Shown here: one piece after another, positions 46,204-55,323 of the stretch | Position numbering within the stretch: the stretch's first letter is position 1 | How the letters are laid out: each line of letters starts with the position of its first letter | NCBI RefSeq assembly: GCF_021559775.1 | Contig: NZ_CP056047.1 | Span: forward strand, 2,542,001-2,606,000 | DNA length: 64,000 nt | Direction of reading: 5' to 3' | Source of the DNA: Gillisella vitis | GTDB taxonomy: Bacteria; Pseudomonadota; Alphaproteobacteria; Rhizobiales; Rhizobiaceae | The notes under the pieces: generated by a model | What the model was told of the DNA's origin: nothing | What the model saw: only the letters and a program-made list of their open reading frames with translations | The model's database searches: none | Program-made: the position numbers and the translations under genes

Positions 46204-47229
46204 ATGAGTGAGAGACTTGAAGACATCGCCGTCAAGATGATGGCCGATGGCAAGGGCCTTCTGGCAGCGGACGAGTCCACGTCCACCATCAAGAAGCGTT
46301 TCGACACGATTGGCCTCGAATCGACCGAAACCAGCCGCCGCGACTACCGCGAAATGCTGTTTCGCTCCGACGAGGCGATGAAAAAATACATTTCCGGCGT
46401 CATTCTTTATGAAGAGACCCTGTTTCAGAAAGCAGCCGACGGCACGCCTTTCGTTGATATCATCAAGGCCGCAGGCTCCATCCCCGGCATCAAGGTCGAT
46501 ACCGGCGCCAAGCCAATGGCCGGTTTCCCGGGCGAAACCCTGACGGAAGGCCTGGACGGGCTGCGTGAGCGTCTCGCCACATATTACAAGGCCGGTGCCC
46601 GCTTCGCCAAGTGGCGCGGCGTTATCGCCATTGCCGATGGCCTGCCGACCTGGGGCTCGATCAAGGCCAATAGCCAGGCGCTCGCCTATTACGCCGCCCT
46701 GTGCCAGGAAGCAGGCATCGTGCCGATCGTTGAGCCGGAAGTGCTGATGGATGGCGCTCCGGGCACCCACGACATTGCCAAATGCGCAGAAGTGACGGAA
46801 TGGGTGCTGCGCACCGTGTTCCAGGATCTCTATGATGCCCGTGTCAATCTCGAAGGCATGATCCTGAAGCCCAACATGATCATCGACGGCAAGAATGCCC
46901 GCAAGGCCTCCGTCGACGAAGTCGCAGCAGCGACCGTCAAGGTGCTGAAGGCGACGGTTCCTTCCTCCGTTCCCGGCATCGCCTTCCTGTCTGGCGGCCA
47001 GAGCACAGAGGAAGCAACCGCCCATCTTTCCGCGATGAATGCCGGTTACGACATGCCCTGGACCCTGACCTATTCCTATGGCCGCGCCCTTCAGGATAGC
47101 GCTATTAAAACGTGGGGCGGACGCAGCGAAAATGTTGCCGCTGGTCAGCGTGCCTTCACCCACCGCGCCCGCATGAACAGCCTGGCCGCGACTGGCACCT
47201 GGAAACAGGACCTGGAAAAGGCCGCTTGA
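46204..47229 (+). CDS. fbaB: Class I fructose-bisphosphate aldolase
   Basis: A 341-residue Schiff-base aldolase cleaving fructose-1,6-bisphosphate. The lysine is Lys222 in ILKPNMI; other blocks are GKGLLAADESTSTIKKRF, GVILYEETLFQ, FAKWRGVIAI, VPIVEPEVLMDG and FLSGGQSTEEAT. This is the eukaryotic-like class I form, typical of rhizobia as the main aldolase near pgk. Ribosome site GGGAG is upstream. A terminator follows. Confidence 0.95.
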   Translation: MSERLEDIAVKMMADGKGLLAADESTSTIKKRFDTIGLESTETSRRDYREMLFRSDEAMKKYISGVILYEETLFQKAADGTPFVDIIKAAGSIPGIKVDTGAKPMAGFPGETLTEGLDGLRERLATYYKAGARFAKWRGVIAIADGLPTWGSIKANSQALAYYAALCQEAGIVPIVEPEVLMDGAPGTHDIAKCAEVTEWVLRTVFQDLYDARVNLEGMILKPNMIIDGKNARKASVDEVAAATVKVLKATVPSSVPGIAFLSGGQSTEEATAHLSAMNAGYDMPWTLTYSYGRALQDSAIKTWGGRSENVAAGQRAFTHRARMNSLAATGTWKQDLEKAA

Positions 47230-47263
47230 GGTCAAGCATCGAACAGATTTGATCCTGCATCTT

Positions 47264-47292
47264 GAAGCCCCGCTGCACCCGGCGGGGCTTTT
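47264..47292 (+). terminator. Intrinsic terminator after fba
   Basis: AGCCCCGC (47266-47273) and GCGGGGCT (47282-47289) form an 8-bp stem, followed by TTTT. Located 37 bases past the fba stop. Confidence 0.88.
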
Positions 47293-47389
47293 TCTTGTCA
47301 CCCTGACAGGATTTCATCTTCATTTCGGCGACGCCACTGCTATCGAGATCACGGTTGTTCATTACGTATCACCTACAAGGAGGCCAACC

Positions 47390-48307
47390 ATGATCTCCGT
47401 ACCTTTCATCACGCTTGACGTCTTTACCGTTGAGCGGTTTCGCGGCAATCCTCTGGCGGTCATTCTCGATGGGCGAGGGCTGTCGGATGCGACGATGCAG
47501 GCCATTGCCGCCGAATTCGGCTATTCTGAAACCACCTTCGTCCTGCCTCCGGCAGACGCGGCCAATACCGCGCAGGTGCGGATCTTCACGCCTGTCATGG
47601 AAATACCTTTTGCCGGTCATCCCAATGTTGGCACAGCCATCGCCCTTGCCGGACAATCAACCTTGTTCGGCCAATCCCTTGGCGACGATCTGCGCTTTGA
47701 GGAACAAGCTGGCCTCGTCACCGTTCAGCTGAGCCGCGATGACAATGGTCTGGTGAATGCCCGCATTCGTGCGCCCCAACCGCTTTTCGTCAGCGGCCCG
47801 GTGGCAACAGCCGATCTGGCCGCCGCCATGTGCCTGGCTGAGAGTGACATTCAAACCGCAAACCATGCGCCAGCCTTTATTTCCGTCGGATTGACATTCA
47901 TCGCAGCGGAGTTGACCGATCTCGCCGCCCTTGGCCGCAGCGAGCCTGATCTTGCCGCTCTCGCCCGTCTGGTCGAAATCCATGCCGACCAGGAAACGGA
48001 TGGCGCAACCTTCCTCTATTGCCGAATGTCGGAAAACCATATCCGCGCCCGGATGTTTTCGCCTTTCGACAATGTTGCGGAAGATCCGGCGACCGGCAGC
48101 GCCTCAGCGGCACTTGCCGCCTATCTGGCGCAGCAGGCACCAGAAGCGGATCTTGACCAGACGCTGGTCATCGAACAGGGTGTTGAAATGGGTCGCCGCA
48201 GCCTGATAACAGTCACCGTGCAGAAAGTGGGCGGCAACGTCATCCGAACCGAGATTTCAGGACACGCTGTGACCGTCATGCAGGGAACACTCAGCATTGA
48301 TCGTTGA
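47390..48307 (+). CDS. PhzF family isomerase-like protein
   Basis: A 305-residue protein with the diaminopimelate epimerase-like fold. The catalytic Glu47 lies in FGYSETTFVLPP; other family blocks are RFRGNPLAVILDGRGL, RIFTPVMEIPFAGHPNVGTAIAL and ARMFSPFDNVAEDPATGSASAALAAYL. PhzF enzymes isomerise small acids; the substrate here is not clear and no phenazine genes are near. The ATG at 47390 has AAGGAGG upstream. The HPP gene follows after 30 bases. Confidence 0.92.
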   Translation: MISVPFITLDVFTVERFRGNPLAVILDGRGLSDATMQAIAAEFGYSETTFVLPPADAANTAQVRIFTPVMEIPFAGHPNVGTAIALAGQSTLFGQSLGDDLRFEEQAGLVTVQLSRDDNGLVNARIRAPQPLFVSGPVATADLAAAMCLAESDIQTANHAPAFISVGLTFIAAELTDLAALGRSEPDLAALARLVEIHADQETDGATFLYCRMSENHIRARMFSPFDNVAEDPATGSASAALAAYLAQQAPEADLDQTLVIEQGVEMGRRSLITVTVQKVGGNVIRTEISGHAVTVMQGTLSIDR

Positions 48308-48337
48308 TCCACGCCATACAGAAACGGAAAACCAGCA

Positions 48338-49507
48338 ATGCAATCAGGTCTGCGGGACGTATGGAAGCACCTGATCCCGGACGTGACGCCGATCAGTTCT
48401 TCAGAACAGGCCCGCTCCGCCCTCGGCGCAACGCTGGGCATTCTGGTGACTGGCGTCATCAGTGCCTTTTTGCTGGGATATTTTTTACCGGAGCAAGCTG
48501 CAAGCCTGCCGGTGCTGATCGCGCCGATGGGAGCCTCCGCCGTGCTGCTGTTTGCTGTCCCCACCAGTCCGCTTGCCCAACCCTGGTCAATCCTGGGCGG
48601 CAATCTTTGCGCCGCACTGATTGGTGTAACCGTGGCGCAATGGGTGCCGGATCTGCTGCTTGCCAGCGCGCTGGCCATCGGCGGTGCGATTGCCGCGATG
48701 ATTGCGCTGCGCTGCCTGCATCCGCCAAGCGGCGCCATCGCGCTGACTGCCGTGCTCGGCGGTCCGGGCATTCATGCGCTCGGCTATAGCTTCGTGCTCT
48801 GGCCGGTGGCTTGCAACTCCCTGCTGCTTCTGGCCAGCGCGCTGCTCTATAACCGGCTTGCGGGCCGCCGTTATCCGCATCGCGCCAAGCCTGCTTTGCC
48901 GCAAACGCCCGGCATTGCTGATACCACAGGCTTCCAGCGTCGCGATCTCGATGACGTCCTGAAGGATTACGATGCCTTTCTCGACATCGACCGCGACGAT
49001 CTGGAGGATATCCTGCGCCGCACCGAGCTGCGTGCCTATCGCCGTCGCAGCAGCCATACGACCTGCGGCGCGGTGATGATTGCGGGCATTGCCGCCCTCT
49101 CCCCGGATACGACGCTGAGCGAGGCGCTGCACCGCCTGCGCCAAAGCCGCGTCAAGGCGTTGCCGGTGACCGCCGAAGACGCCACCATTCTCGGCATCGT
49201 CACCCAGACTGACCTGATGGACAAGGCAAGCTGGTCACGAGGCAAGCCGATGATCGGTCTTGGCCGGCGGCTGGCGCTGGCCTTGCAAGGCGCCTCTGCG
49301 CCAAACGGCACGGTCAAGGACATCATGACCACACCAGTGTGCACCGTCACGCCAGATGCACCGCTATCTGAAGCCATCGTCACCTTCGCCGAAGCGGCCC
49401 TGCATCATTTGCCTGTCATCAACGCCCAGGCAAAGCTGATCGGCATGATCGCCCAAACGGATGTCTTGATGGCCATGGTGCAGGCGTCGAACCAAAAAGC
49501 AAGATAG
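48338..49507 (+). CDS. HPP family membrane protein with two CBS domains
   Basis: A 389-residue protein: four membrane helices (about 30-175) forming an HPP domain with the motif RCLHPPSGAIALTAVLGG, then a linker and a CBS pair (about 245-385; TLSEALHRLRQSRVKALPVTAEDATILGIVTQTDLMD and PLSEAIVTFAEAALHHLPVINAQAKLIGMIAQTDVL). HPP proteins are linked to nitrite transport in chloroplasts and cyanobacteria; CBS pairs bind nucleotides. The function in this organism is unknown. It may be cotranscribed with the PhzF gene. Confidence 0.92.
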   Translation: MQSGLRDVWKHLIPDVTPISSSEQARSALGATLGILVTGVISAFLLGYFLPEQAASLPVLIAPMGASAVLLFAVPTSPLAQPWSILGGNLCAALIGVTVAQWVPDLLLASALAIGGAIAAMIALRCLHPPSGAIALTAVLGGPGIHALGYSFVLWPVACNSLLLLASALLYNRLAGRRYPHRAKPALPQTPGIADTTGFQRRDLDDVLKDYDAFLDIDRDDLEDILRRTELRAYRRRSSHTTCGAVMIAGIAALSPDTTLSEALHRLRQSRVKALPVTAEDATILGIVTQTDLMDKASWSRGKPMIGLGRRLALALQGASAPNGTVKDIMTTPVCTVTPDAPLSEAIVTFAEAALHHLPVINAQAKLIGMIAQTDVLMAMVQASNQKAR

Positions 49508-49612
49508 GAAAAATCCTTGAGAAGAACGCTTCGTATCAGGCCAGCAGCAAATTAAGGCCATAAAAATTCGCTTCCATTCGCTTATGGGCGGTCCTGCTTT
49601 GGAGGAGAGGCG

Positions 49613-49939
49613 ATGCTTTTTGTGATGGCAATCATGTTGGCTGCGGCACAAACGCCGGGCTTGCCTGCCCCGTCAACCACCTGCGCGCAAGCCAAGGCGA
49701 CCGATACCGCGCCAGCAGATCAACTCGAACTGCTGGACCAATTTAGAGCTCATCTTGCCAAGGCCGATCTGGAACGATTGGATCAGGCGCTTCCACGCAG
49801 CAGCAATGGTGGGATTGCCCAATGCGATGCTGTCGAGGGAAGTCGCGCATCATGCGAGGTGACGGCCTATATGCCCGCAATTGAAAACACTGGACTTATG
49901 GCACAATTTCTCGCCTTCCTCTGCCCCAAGAAATTCTGA
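49613..49939 (+). CDS. Hypothetical secreted small protein
   Basis: A 108-residue protein with a signal-like start (MLFVMAIMLAAAQTPG) and three Cys residues (TTCAQAK, AQCDAVEGSRASCEV, LCPKKF). The ribosome site GGAGAGG makes the ATG at 49613 convincing. I recognise no family. It could be a periplasmic protein with a disulfide. Neighbours give no clue. Confidence 0.7.
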   Translation: MLFVMAIMLAAAQTPGLPAPSTTCAQAKATDTAPADQLELLDQFRAHLAKADLERLDQALPRSSNGGIAQCDAVEGSRASCEVTAYMPAIENTGLMAQFLAFLCPKKF

Positions 49940-50058
49940 ATGCAGTCATCCACCATAGTTGGTACACGGCGCTGTCGGCAGCGTACAAATTTGCAGCGGT
50001 TTTACGATAAAACACAGACCTCAAGCATGAAAAGCAATCCTAAAGCTCGCGCCACATC

Positions 50059-50214
50059 TTAAGGCCGCACCAGCAGCGTGACGGTCCAGATGATAAAGGC
50101 CAGTACGGCAAGCTTCCAGAAGTCGCTGCGCTTTCGAAGGAATGGCAAGCCGAGCGGCCGGATCAGTTGCACGGCCATGGCCAGGATCAGAAAGGCCGAT
50201 ATTGCCTTGTTCAT
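50059..50214 (-). CDS. 51-residue membrane protein (small ORF)
   Basis: A short minus-strand frame from an ATG at 50214 to TAA at 50059 encodes 51 residues: MNKAISAFLILAMAVQLIRP, then LGLPFLRKRSDFWKL and AVLAFIIWTVTLLVRP. It has two hydrophobic helices (about 4-17 and 35-49) separated by a basic loop, so both ends lie on the same side of the membrane. Upstream is GAGGTAGCG, a possible ribosome site. The regular topology suggests a real gene of unknown role. Confidence 0.7.
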   Translation of the reverse strand: MNKAISAFLILAMAVQLIRPLGLPFLRKRSDFWKLAVLAFIIWTVTLLVRP

Positions 50215-50501
50215 GTCTTTGGTCGCTACCTCTACGAAGCCAACGCATTTTAGCAGGAATGAAGCGCTTGTCCTCGGTCATACTGATATCACCGGGCAAA
50301 GGGAAGCAGGCTTTGCTTGGCCATCATCTGGCGGTTTGCGCCATAGCCCATAAATAGCTGGAAAATCACCTGCTGTAACGTCGCAGTAACAACAGTTTGA
50401 CATATTTCATAAATCGACCCCATTCCGGGGAATAATGGCCCCACGCATTCCGCGCCCTGCCACGCTTGGCCTTCGCCTCGACCCGTTCCGAAGTGATTTG
50501 C

Positions 50502-51785
50502 ATGACCCGAAATCTGTTTCCCGTCCTCTCCCTCCTGCTTGGCACGCTGTTCCTGTTCCTCGGCAATGGTCTGCACGGACTGCTTCTGCCGGTGCGCGGT
50601 TCCTTTGAAGGCTATTCCAACGAGGTTCTCGGCCTGCTCGGTACGTCCTGGGCGGCGGGCTTTGTGCTTGGTTGTTTCATTGCACCCAAGCTGGTGATGC
50701 GGGTCGGCCATGTCCGAGCATTTTCCTGCTTCATCGCGATCATCGCCATCATTTCGCTGATCACCGGCCTGGTCGTCGAACAATATTCGTGGGTCGCCCT
50801 GCGAACGCTGACCGGCTTTTGCACCGCCGGCACCTCGATGATCATCGAAAGCTGGCTGAATGAGAGGGCCAGCAATGAGAGCCGTGGCTCGATCTTTTCC
50901 TTCTACATTTCCGTCACCCTATTCGGGGTGGTTGGCGGCCAGATGATGGTGGCCTTCGGCAATATCCACACGCCAACGCTGTTCATGATCTGCGGCATTC
51001 TCTATTGCCTGGCCATGCTGCCCACCACCATGTCCAACGCCGCCTCCCCGCAACCGTTGAAATCCGTCAAGCTGGATCTGCCAAAACTCTATCGAAATTC
51101 GCCGGTGTCCTTTGTCGGTATTCTGCTGATCGGCATCGCCAATGGTGCCTATGGAACCTTGGTGGCGGTGTTCGGCGCCCGCGTCGGCCTGCCGGATGTG
51201 ATGATCGCCAGCATGTTGAGCATCACGATCTTTGCCGGTGCTGCCGCCCAGTTTCCGGCTGGCCGTCTGTCCGACCATACGGACCGGCGTTATGTTCTGG
51301 CTGGCATTGGCTCGGTCGCCCTGGTGGCGGCCCTGCTGCTTCTGGTGCTGCGACCGCAGACCGCCGTTTTCCTGATCCCGCTTGTGGCGCTTTATGGGGC
51401 CGCAGCCAATTCGCTCTATCCGATTGCGGTCGCCCACGCCAATGACTTTGCCGATAGTGGCGATTTCGTCAAAGTGTCCGGCGGCTTGCTGCTGCTGTTT
51501 GGTATCGGTACGATTATCGGCCCGACCATCGGCGGCCCTGTCATGACATGGTTCGGTCCCTATGCATTGTTTGGGGTCACCGCCACCGCCCATGCTTTGC
51601 TGGTTGCCTATGCGATTTTCCGCAGCCGGTTACGCCCCACCCTCACCTCCGAGGAAAAAGAGAATTTTTCTACCGGCCATGGCCCGGTCTCGACCATGAT
51701 GGCCACCCCGCAATCGGCAACACTTGACCCAAGAGCTGAACGCATGGACATCAGTGGTGAAGAGCCAGCAAACAAGGAGGCATAA
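50502..51785 (+). CDS. MFS transporter (YcaD-like)
   Basis: A 427-residue membrane protein with about 12 helices. Segments FLFLGNGLHGLLLPVRGSFEGYSNEVLGLLGTSWAAGFVLGCFIAPKLVMRVGHVRAF, STIIESWLNERA-type (TSMIIESWLNERASNESRGS) and AAQFPAGRLSDHTDRRYVLAG belong to the YcaD-like MFS subgroup. Substrate unknown. The ATG at 50502 is the family start. The C-terminal 40 residues are polar. DUF1192 follows three bases after its stop. Confidence 0.9.
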   Translation: MTRNLFPVLSLLLGTLFLFLGNGLHGLLLPVRGSFEGYSNEVLGLLGTSWAAGFVLGCFIAPKLVMRVGHVRAFSCFIAIIAIISLITGLVVEQYSWVALRTLTGFCTAGTSMIIESWLNERASNESRGSIFSFYISVTLFGVVGGQMMVAFGNIHTPTLFMICGILYCLAMLPTTMSNAASPQPLKSVKLDLPKLYRNSPVSFVGILLIGIANGAYGTLVAVFGARVGLPDVMIASMLSITIFAGAAAQFPAGRLSDHTDRRYVLAGIGSVALVAALLLLVLRPQTAVFLIPLVALYGAAANSLYPIAVAHANDFADSGDFVKVSGGLLLLFGIGTIIGPTIGGPVMTWFGPYALFGVTATAHALLVAYAIFRSRLRPTLTSEEKENFSTGHGPVSTMMATPQSATLDPRAERMDISGEEPANKEA

Positions 51786-51788
51786 GCG

Positions 51789-51983
51789 ATGATGGAAGAC
51801 CCGGACCGGCCGCGCAAACCACCGGAACACGAGATCGGCTGCGACCTTTCTCTCCTGTCGGCAAGCGAATTGGAGACGCGAATCACTTTGCTAAAACAGG
51901 AAATCGCCCGTCTCGAAACGGAAAAATCCAGCAAGATGGCGGGAAAAGCGGCAGCTGAATCGCTGTTTCGCCCTTTAAAGTAG
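51789..51983 (+). CDS. DUF1192 family protein
   Basis: A 64-residue protein with a Pro-rich N-terminus and a helix containing LSLLSASELETRITLLKQEIARLETEKSSK, the DUF1192 pattern of alphaproteobacteria. It is probably a short coiled-coil protein. Its role is unknown. It follows the MFS gene closely, so it is likely cotranscribed with it. Confidence 0.88.
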   Translation: MMEDPDRPRKPPEHEIGCDLSLLSASELETRITLLKQEIARLETEKSSKMAGKAAAESLFRPLK

Positions 51984-52090
51984 CAGGCTATGGTTCAAAA
52001 TATTACAGCTGCGCACAATGGTAAAGATCGGGCCGGGAACCCTCGCATGCGGCGGCAAGCAACGCCGTTTTGATCTATCGCGATGCAGTA

Positions 52091-52105
52091 TTAACGCAAT
52101 ATTAA
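52091..52105 (+). promoter_or_regulatory. CtrA-type site 1 upstream of the DUF1465 gene
   Basis: TTAA-CGCAATA-TTAA matches the CtrA box. About 290 bases from the start codon. Confidence 0.55.
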
Positions 52106-52260
52106 GCATTTTATGCGAATGTATAACCTGTCCGGTTCTTCTGGATTCAGACGGTTTCACCAAATGGCGATTTGGTCTGATTTTTCTCCCTGTTTTACCT
52201 TGAGAGCCGCTTTTGCGGCTCTTTTTTTATGCCTTTCGACTTTACCTAAAACTGTGGGAA

Positions 52261-52275
52261 TTAACCCTTTCTTAA
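52261..52275 (+). promoter_or_regulatory. CtrA-type site 2 upstream of the DUF1465 gene
   Basis: TTAA-CCCTTTC-TTAA matches the CtrA box. It lies about 120 bases from the start codon, a usual place for an activating site. Confidence 0.6.
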
Positions 52276-52391
52276 GAAACGACTTGCGCATTTGGGGTAT
52301 TGGTAGCATCGTTCACCCATGGAATTGGCGCTGGACTTCGTTAACCGCCGCGCTACGTCAATAAGTGATGCGTAAGACAGGGAAAATGTCG

Positions 52392-52907
52392 ATGTCGGAA
52401 CTTGGATTGAATACGGTCAGCTTTGCCGGGCGCGCTGCTTCGTCGTCGCAGTTCAAGGCGACCTATGCAGAAGGCATGGGGCTGGTCGAAGAAACCGCCG
52501 CATATCTCGACGGCCCCGGTCGTTCGGCTGCAAAGGTTCTGCCCCGCATGGCCTCCGTGCTCTATGCAGCCGAATCCATGCGCCTGACCACACGCCTGAT
52601 GCAGATGGCCTCCTGGCTTCTTTTGCAGCGCGCGGTCAATAATGGCGAAATGTCGCGCGACCAGGTGATTTCTGAAAAGAGCAAGGTCCGTCTGGACGGC
52701 TTCAACGTCGACCGCAATGCGCCAGGCTGGAACGATCTGCCGGAATCCTTCCGCGACCTGATCGAACGCTCGCTGCGCCTGCAAAACCGGATCGCGCTGC
52801 TTGACCGCGAAATCTATCGCCCGAATGACGCATCCATCGTGCCGGACAATGAGAACAGCGTCCAGGCCCAGTTGAACCTGCTGCGCACGGCCTTCAACGC
52901 CAATTGA
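52392..52907 (+). CDS. DUF1465 family protein
   Basis: A 171-residue, mostly helical soluble protein. The N-terminus MSELGLNTVSFAGRAASSSQFKATYAEGMGLVEETAAYLDGPGR and helix AAESMRLTTRLMQMASWLLLQRAVNNGEM match DUF1465, which is restricted to alphaproteobacteria. The function is not established. I chose the ATG at 52392, nine bases after AGGGA; ATG 52386 and a GTG at 52365 are alternatives. Two CtrA-type sites upstream suggest cell-cycle expression. Confidence 0.88.
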   Translation: MSELGLNTVSFAGRAASSSQFKATYAEGMGLVEETAAYLDGPGRSAAKVLPRMASVLYAAESMRLTTRLMQMASWLLLQRAVNNGEMSRDQVISEKSKVRLDGFNVDRNAPGWNDLPESFRDLIERSLRLQNRIALLDREIYRPNDASIVPDNENSVQAQLNLLRTAFNAN

Positions 52908-52957
52908 TGTTTTTTCAATAATCAGGTCACAGGCAGCCGGACGGCGCTGCATGTTGA

Positions 52958-53019
52958 CATCGGATTTCTAAACCCGGCTCTGCCCAGCAGTGCCGGGTTT
53001 TTCGCGTAAAATCCGATGT
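52958..53019 (+). terminator. Nested hairpin and terminator after the DUF1465 gene
   Basis: AAACCCGGC (52970-52978) and GCCGGGTTT (52992-53000) form a terminator stem followed by TT. Around it, ACATCGGATTT (52958-52968) pairs with AAATCCGATGT (53009-53019), giving two concentric stems. It lies 50 bases past the stop. Confidence 0.7.
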
Positions 53020-53049
53020 GCCAAAAAGGCGCTGAAAATCAGCCCAAAC

Positions 53050-53083
53050 CAAAAAGGCCCGGTCTTGTGACCGGGCCTTTTTG
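53050..53083. terminator. Bidirectional terminator after rpmE
   Basis: AAAAAGGCCCGGT (53051-53063) and ACCGGGCCTTTTT (53070-53082) form a perfect 13-bp stem with loop CTTGTG. On either strand it ends in a U-tract. It serves rpmE leftward. Confidence 0.88.
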
Positions 53084-53104
53084 GAAAGACATACAAGCGA
53101 TGAC

Positions 53105-53326
53105 TTAGAGGCCGAGGCCGCCGAAACGCTTGTTGAACTTGGAGAGACGGCCGCCGCGGTCCATGAGCTGCTGGTTGCCGCCGGTCCAGGCCGGGTGCGA
53201 CTTGGAGTCGATGTCGAGGTTCATGACCTGACCTTCAGTGCCCCAGGTCGAAAATGTTTCGTACTCGGTGCCATCGGTCATGACGACCTTGATCTTGTGG
53301 TATTCGGGATGAATGTTAGCCTTCAT
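53105..53326 (-). CDS. rpmE: Ribosomal protein bL31
   Basis: A 73-residue ribosomal protein. [29 protein letters not shown] and [28 protein letters not shown] are bL31. It contains no Cys, so it is the zinc-free (C-) form that rhizobia carry as their standard L31. A strong terminator lies downstream. Confidence 0.96.
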   Translation of the reverse strand: MKANIHPEYHKIKVVMTDGTEYETFSTWGTEGQVMNLDIDSKSHPAWTGGNQQLMDRGGRLSKFNKRFGGLGL

Positions 53327-53492
53327 GACGGTCTTCCTGATGTGCCGGGGGGTCTATTTGCCGCAATTGCGTCAGCCGACCCAATTCAATACATGAAGCC
53401 GGAGACTGGTAATGTCGCGGGCTTCCCAATTTGATGGGCTGCCTATACATGAAGGTCGCAGGGATAACAAGGCCCCCAGCGCATAAGCTGGG

Positions 53493-55319
53493 ATGGCAGG
53501 GGCGGAGTACGGATCAGTGTCGGAAAACCAAGAACACCAGGCAAAATCGAGCCGTAGCCTGAAGCCTCTCGCCAGGCTTAACCCTTACCTGATGCGGTAT
53601 CGCGGCATGGCATTGGCCGCCTTGGTGTTTCTGGCTCTGGCTGCCGTCACCACGCTGGCGCTACCGCTGGCCGTGCGCCGGATGATCGACCACGGCATGG
53701 CCTCTGCCGATGCCGGCTTCATCAACAAGTATTTTGCCATGCTGATCGTTCTGGCGCTGATCATGGCCGCTTCCAGCGCGCTGCGCTATTATTATGTCAT
53801 CACCATTGGCGAGCGGATCGTCTCGGACATCAGGCGCGAAGTGTTCGATCATGTCAGCCGCCTGTCACCTGCGTTTTTCGATGTCAACCAATCCGGCGAA
53901 ATCGTCTCGCGGCTGACAGCTGATGCCACTCAGATCAAATCCGCCGTTGGCGCCAGCGCATCGGTGGCGCTGCGCAACATCATCATGTGTTTTGGCGCCA
54001 TGGGCATGATGATCTATACCAGCCCGAAACTGTCGGTGATGGTGCTGGCTGCCATTCCCGTCATCGTCTTTCCGCTGATTGCCTTTGGCCGCTCCGTGCG
54101 CCGCCGCTCCCGCCTTGCCCAGGACAGGCTGGCGGAGGCCGCAGCCTTTGCAGGCGAGAGTATTGGGGCTGCCCGTACGGTCCAGGCCTTTAATGGCGAA
54201 GCCGCCGCCAGCGCCCGCTACGGCGCTGCCGTCGAACAGGCTTTCCAGGCTGCCCGTATCGCCACCCGCTCGCGCGCCATCCTGACCGGCGTTGCCATCA
54301 CGCTGGTGTTTGGCAGCATTGTCGGCGTGCTCTGGTATGGCGCCCAAAGCGTGCTGGCCGGAACGCTGTCAGCGGGAACCCTGGGCCAGTTCCTGCTCTA
54401 TTCCGTCATCGCCGCCTCATCGCTTGGCCAATTGTCTGAGGTCTGGGGTGAATTGATGCAGGCGGGCGGGGCCGCCGAACGGCTGACGGAATTGCTGGCC
54501 GAGGTCTCTGCCGTGCAATCGCCTGATCATCCAAAGCCCTTGCCCACCCCCGCGCGTGGCGAAGTGTGGTTTGAAAATGTCGAGTTTTCCTATCCCAGCC
54601 GCCCGGGACGCTCTGCCGTCAAAGGCCTGAGCTTTGCCGTCGATGCCGGGGAAACCGTGGCGATTGTCGGACCATCCGGCGCAGGTAAAAGCACGATCTT
54701 CTCGCTGATCCTGCGGTTCTACGACCCGACAAGCGGGCGCATCTGTCTTGATGGAAGTGATCTGCGCGATGTGTCAACGGAGGCATTGCGCGGCAGCATT
54801 GCCATCGTCCCCCAGGACGTGACGATCTTTTCCGGCACGATCCACGATAATATCGCCTTCAGCTGCCCCGATGCCAGCCGCGAGGCGGTGATCGTTGCTG
54901 CCCGCGCCGCCCAGGCCACCGAGTTCATCGACCGGCTTGACCATGGCTTTGACACACAGGTTGGTGAACGCGGTATCACGCTTTCAGGCGGCCAGCGTCA
55001 ACGCATCGCCATTGCCCGCGCTATCCTGAAGGATGCGCCTGTCCTGCTGCTGGATGAGGCCACCTCGGCGCTGGATGCCGAAAGCGAAACCCTGGTGCAG
55101 AAAGCCCTGGACGAGCTGATGAAATCGCGCACCACCATCGTCATAGCCCATCGGCTGGCCACCGTGCTGAAGGCCGATCGGATTCTTGTCATCGACGATG
55201 GCAAGGTGGTGGAACAGGGCACCCACCAAAGCCTGATCCAGCAGGGCGGCATCTATGCCCGGCTGGCCCGGCTGCAATTCCAGAGCGGAGCGCAGGATTT
55301 CCTGGCAGAAGCGAAGTAA
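53493..55319 (+). CDS. ABC transporter, fused permease and ATPase (MsbA-like exporter)
   Basis: A 608-residue half-exporter. Six membrane helices span about 35-330, followed by an ATPase: Walker A GPSGAGKST, Q-loop IVPQDVTIFSGTI, signature LSGGQRQRIAIARA, Walker B VLLLDEATSALD and the H-loop IAHRLATV. It resembles exporters of lipids or drugs and is often next to rpmE in Rhizobiales. The start is uncertain: ATG 53493 is given, but a GTG at 53517 has a better GGAG site. Confidence 0.92.
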   Translation: MAGAEYGSVSENQEHQAKSSRSLKPLARLNPYLMRYRGMALAALVFLALAAVTTLALPLAVRRMIDHGMASADAGFINKYFAMLIVLALIMAASSALRYYYVITIGERIVSDIRREVFDHVSRLSPAFFDVNQSGEIVSRLTADATQIKSAVGASASVALRNIIMCFGAMGMMIYTSPKLSVMVLAAIPVIVFPLIAFGRSVRRRSRLAQDRLAEAAAFAGESIGAARTVQAFNGEAAASARYGAAVEQAFQAARIATRSRAILTGVAITLVFGSIVGVLWYGAQSVLAGTLSAGTLGQFLLYSVIAASSLGQLSEVWGELMQAGGAAERLTELLAEVSAVQSPDHPKPLPTPARGEVWFENVEFSYPSRPGRSAVKGLSFAVDAGETVAIVGPSGAGKSTIFSLILRFYDPTSGRICLDGSDLRDVSTEALRGSIAIVPQDVTIFSGTIHDNIAFSCPDASREAVIVAARAAQATEFIDRLDHGFDTQVGERGITLSGGQRQRIAIARAILKDAPVLLLDEATSALDAESETLVQKALDELMKSRTTIVIAHRLATVLKADRILVIDDGKVVEQGTHQSLIQQGGIYARLARLQFQSGAQDFLAEAK

Positions 55320-55323
55320 CCCA

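Larger units (their letters stand above)
51984..52391. other. Intergenic region with two CtrA-type sites
   Basis: A 408-base gap, AT-rich, without a plausible gene. It holds two TTAA-N7-TTAA boxes (52091-52105 and 52261-52275) and must carry the DUF1465 promoter. GTTAACC at 52339-52345 is a further half-site. Confidence 0.6.

Noticed and set aside
53081..53434. A 117-residue plus-strand frame antisense to rpmE
   Set aside because: It is the mirror of the rpmE gene with its terminator inside.
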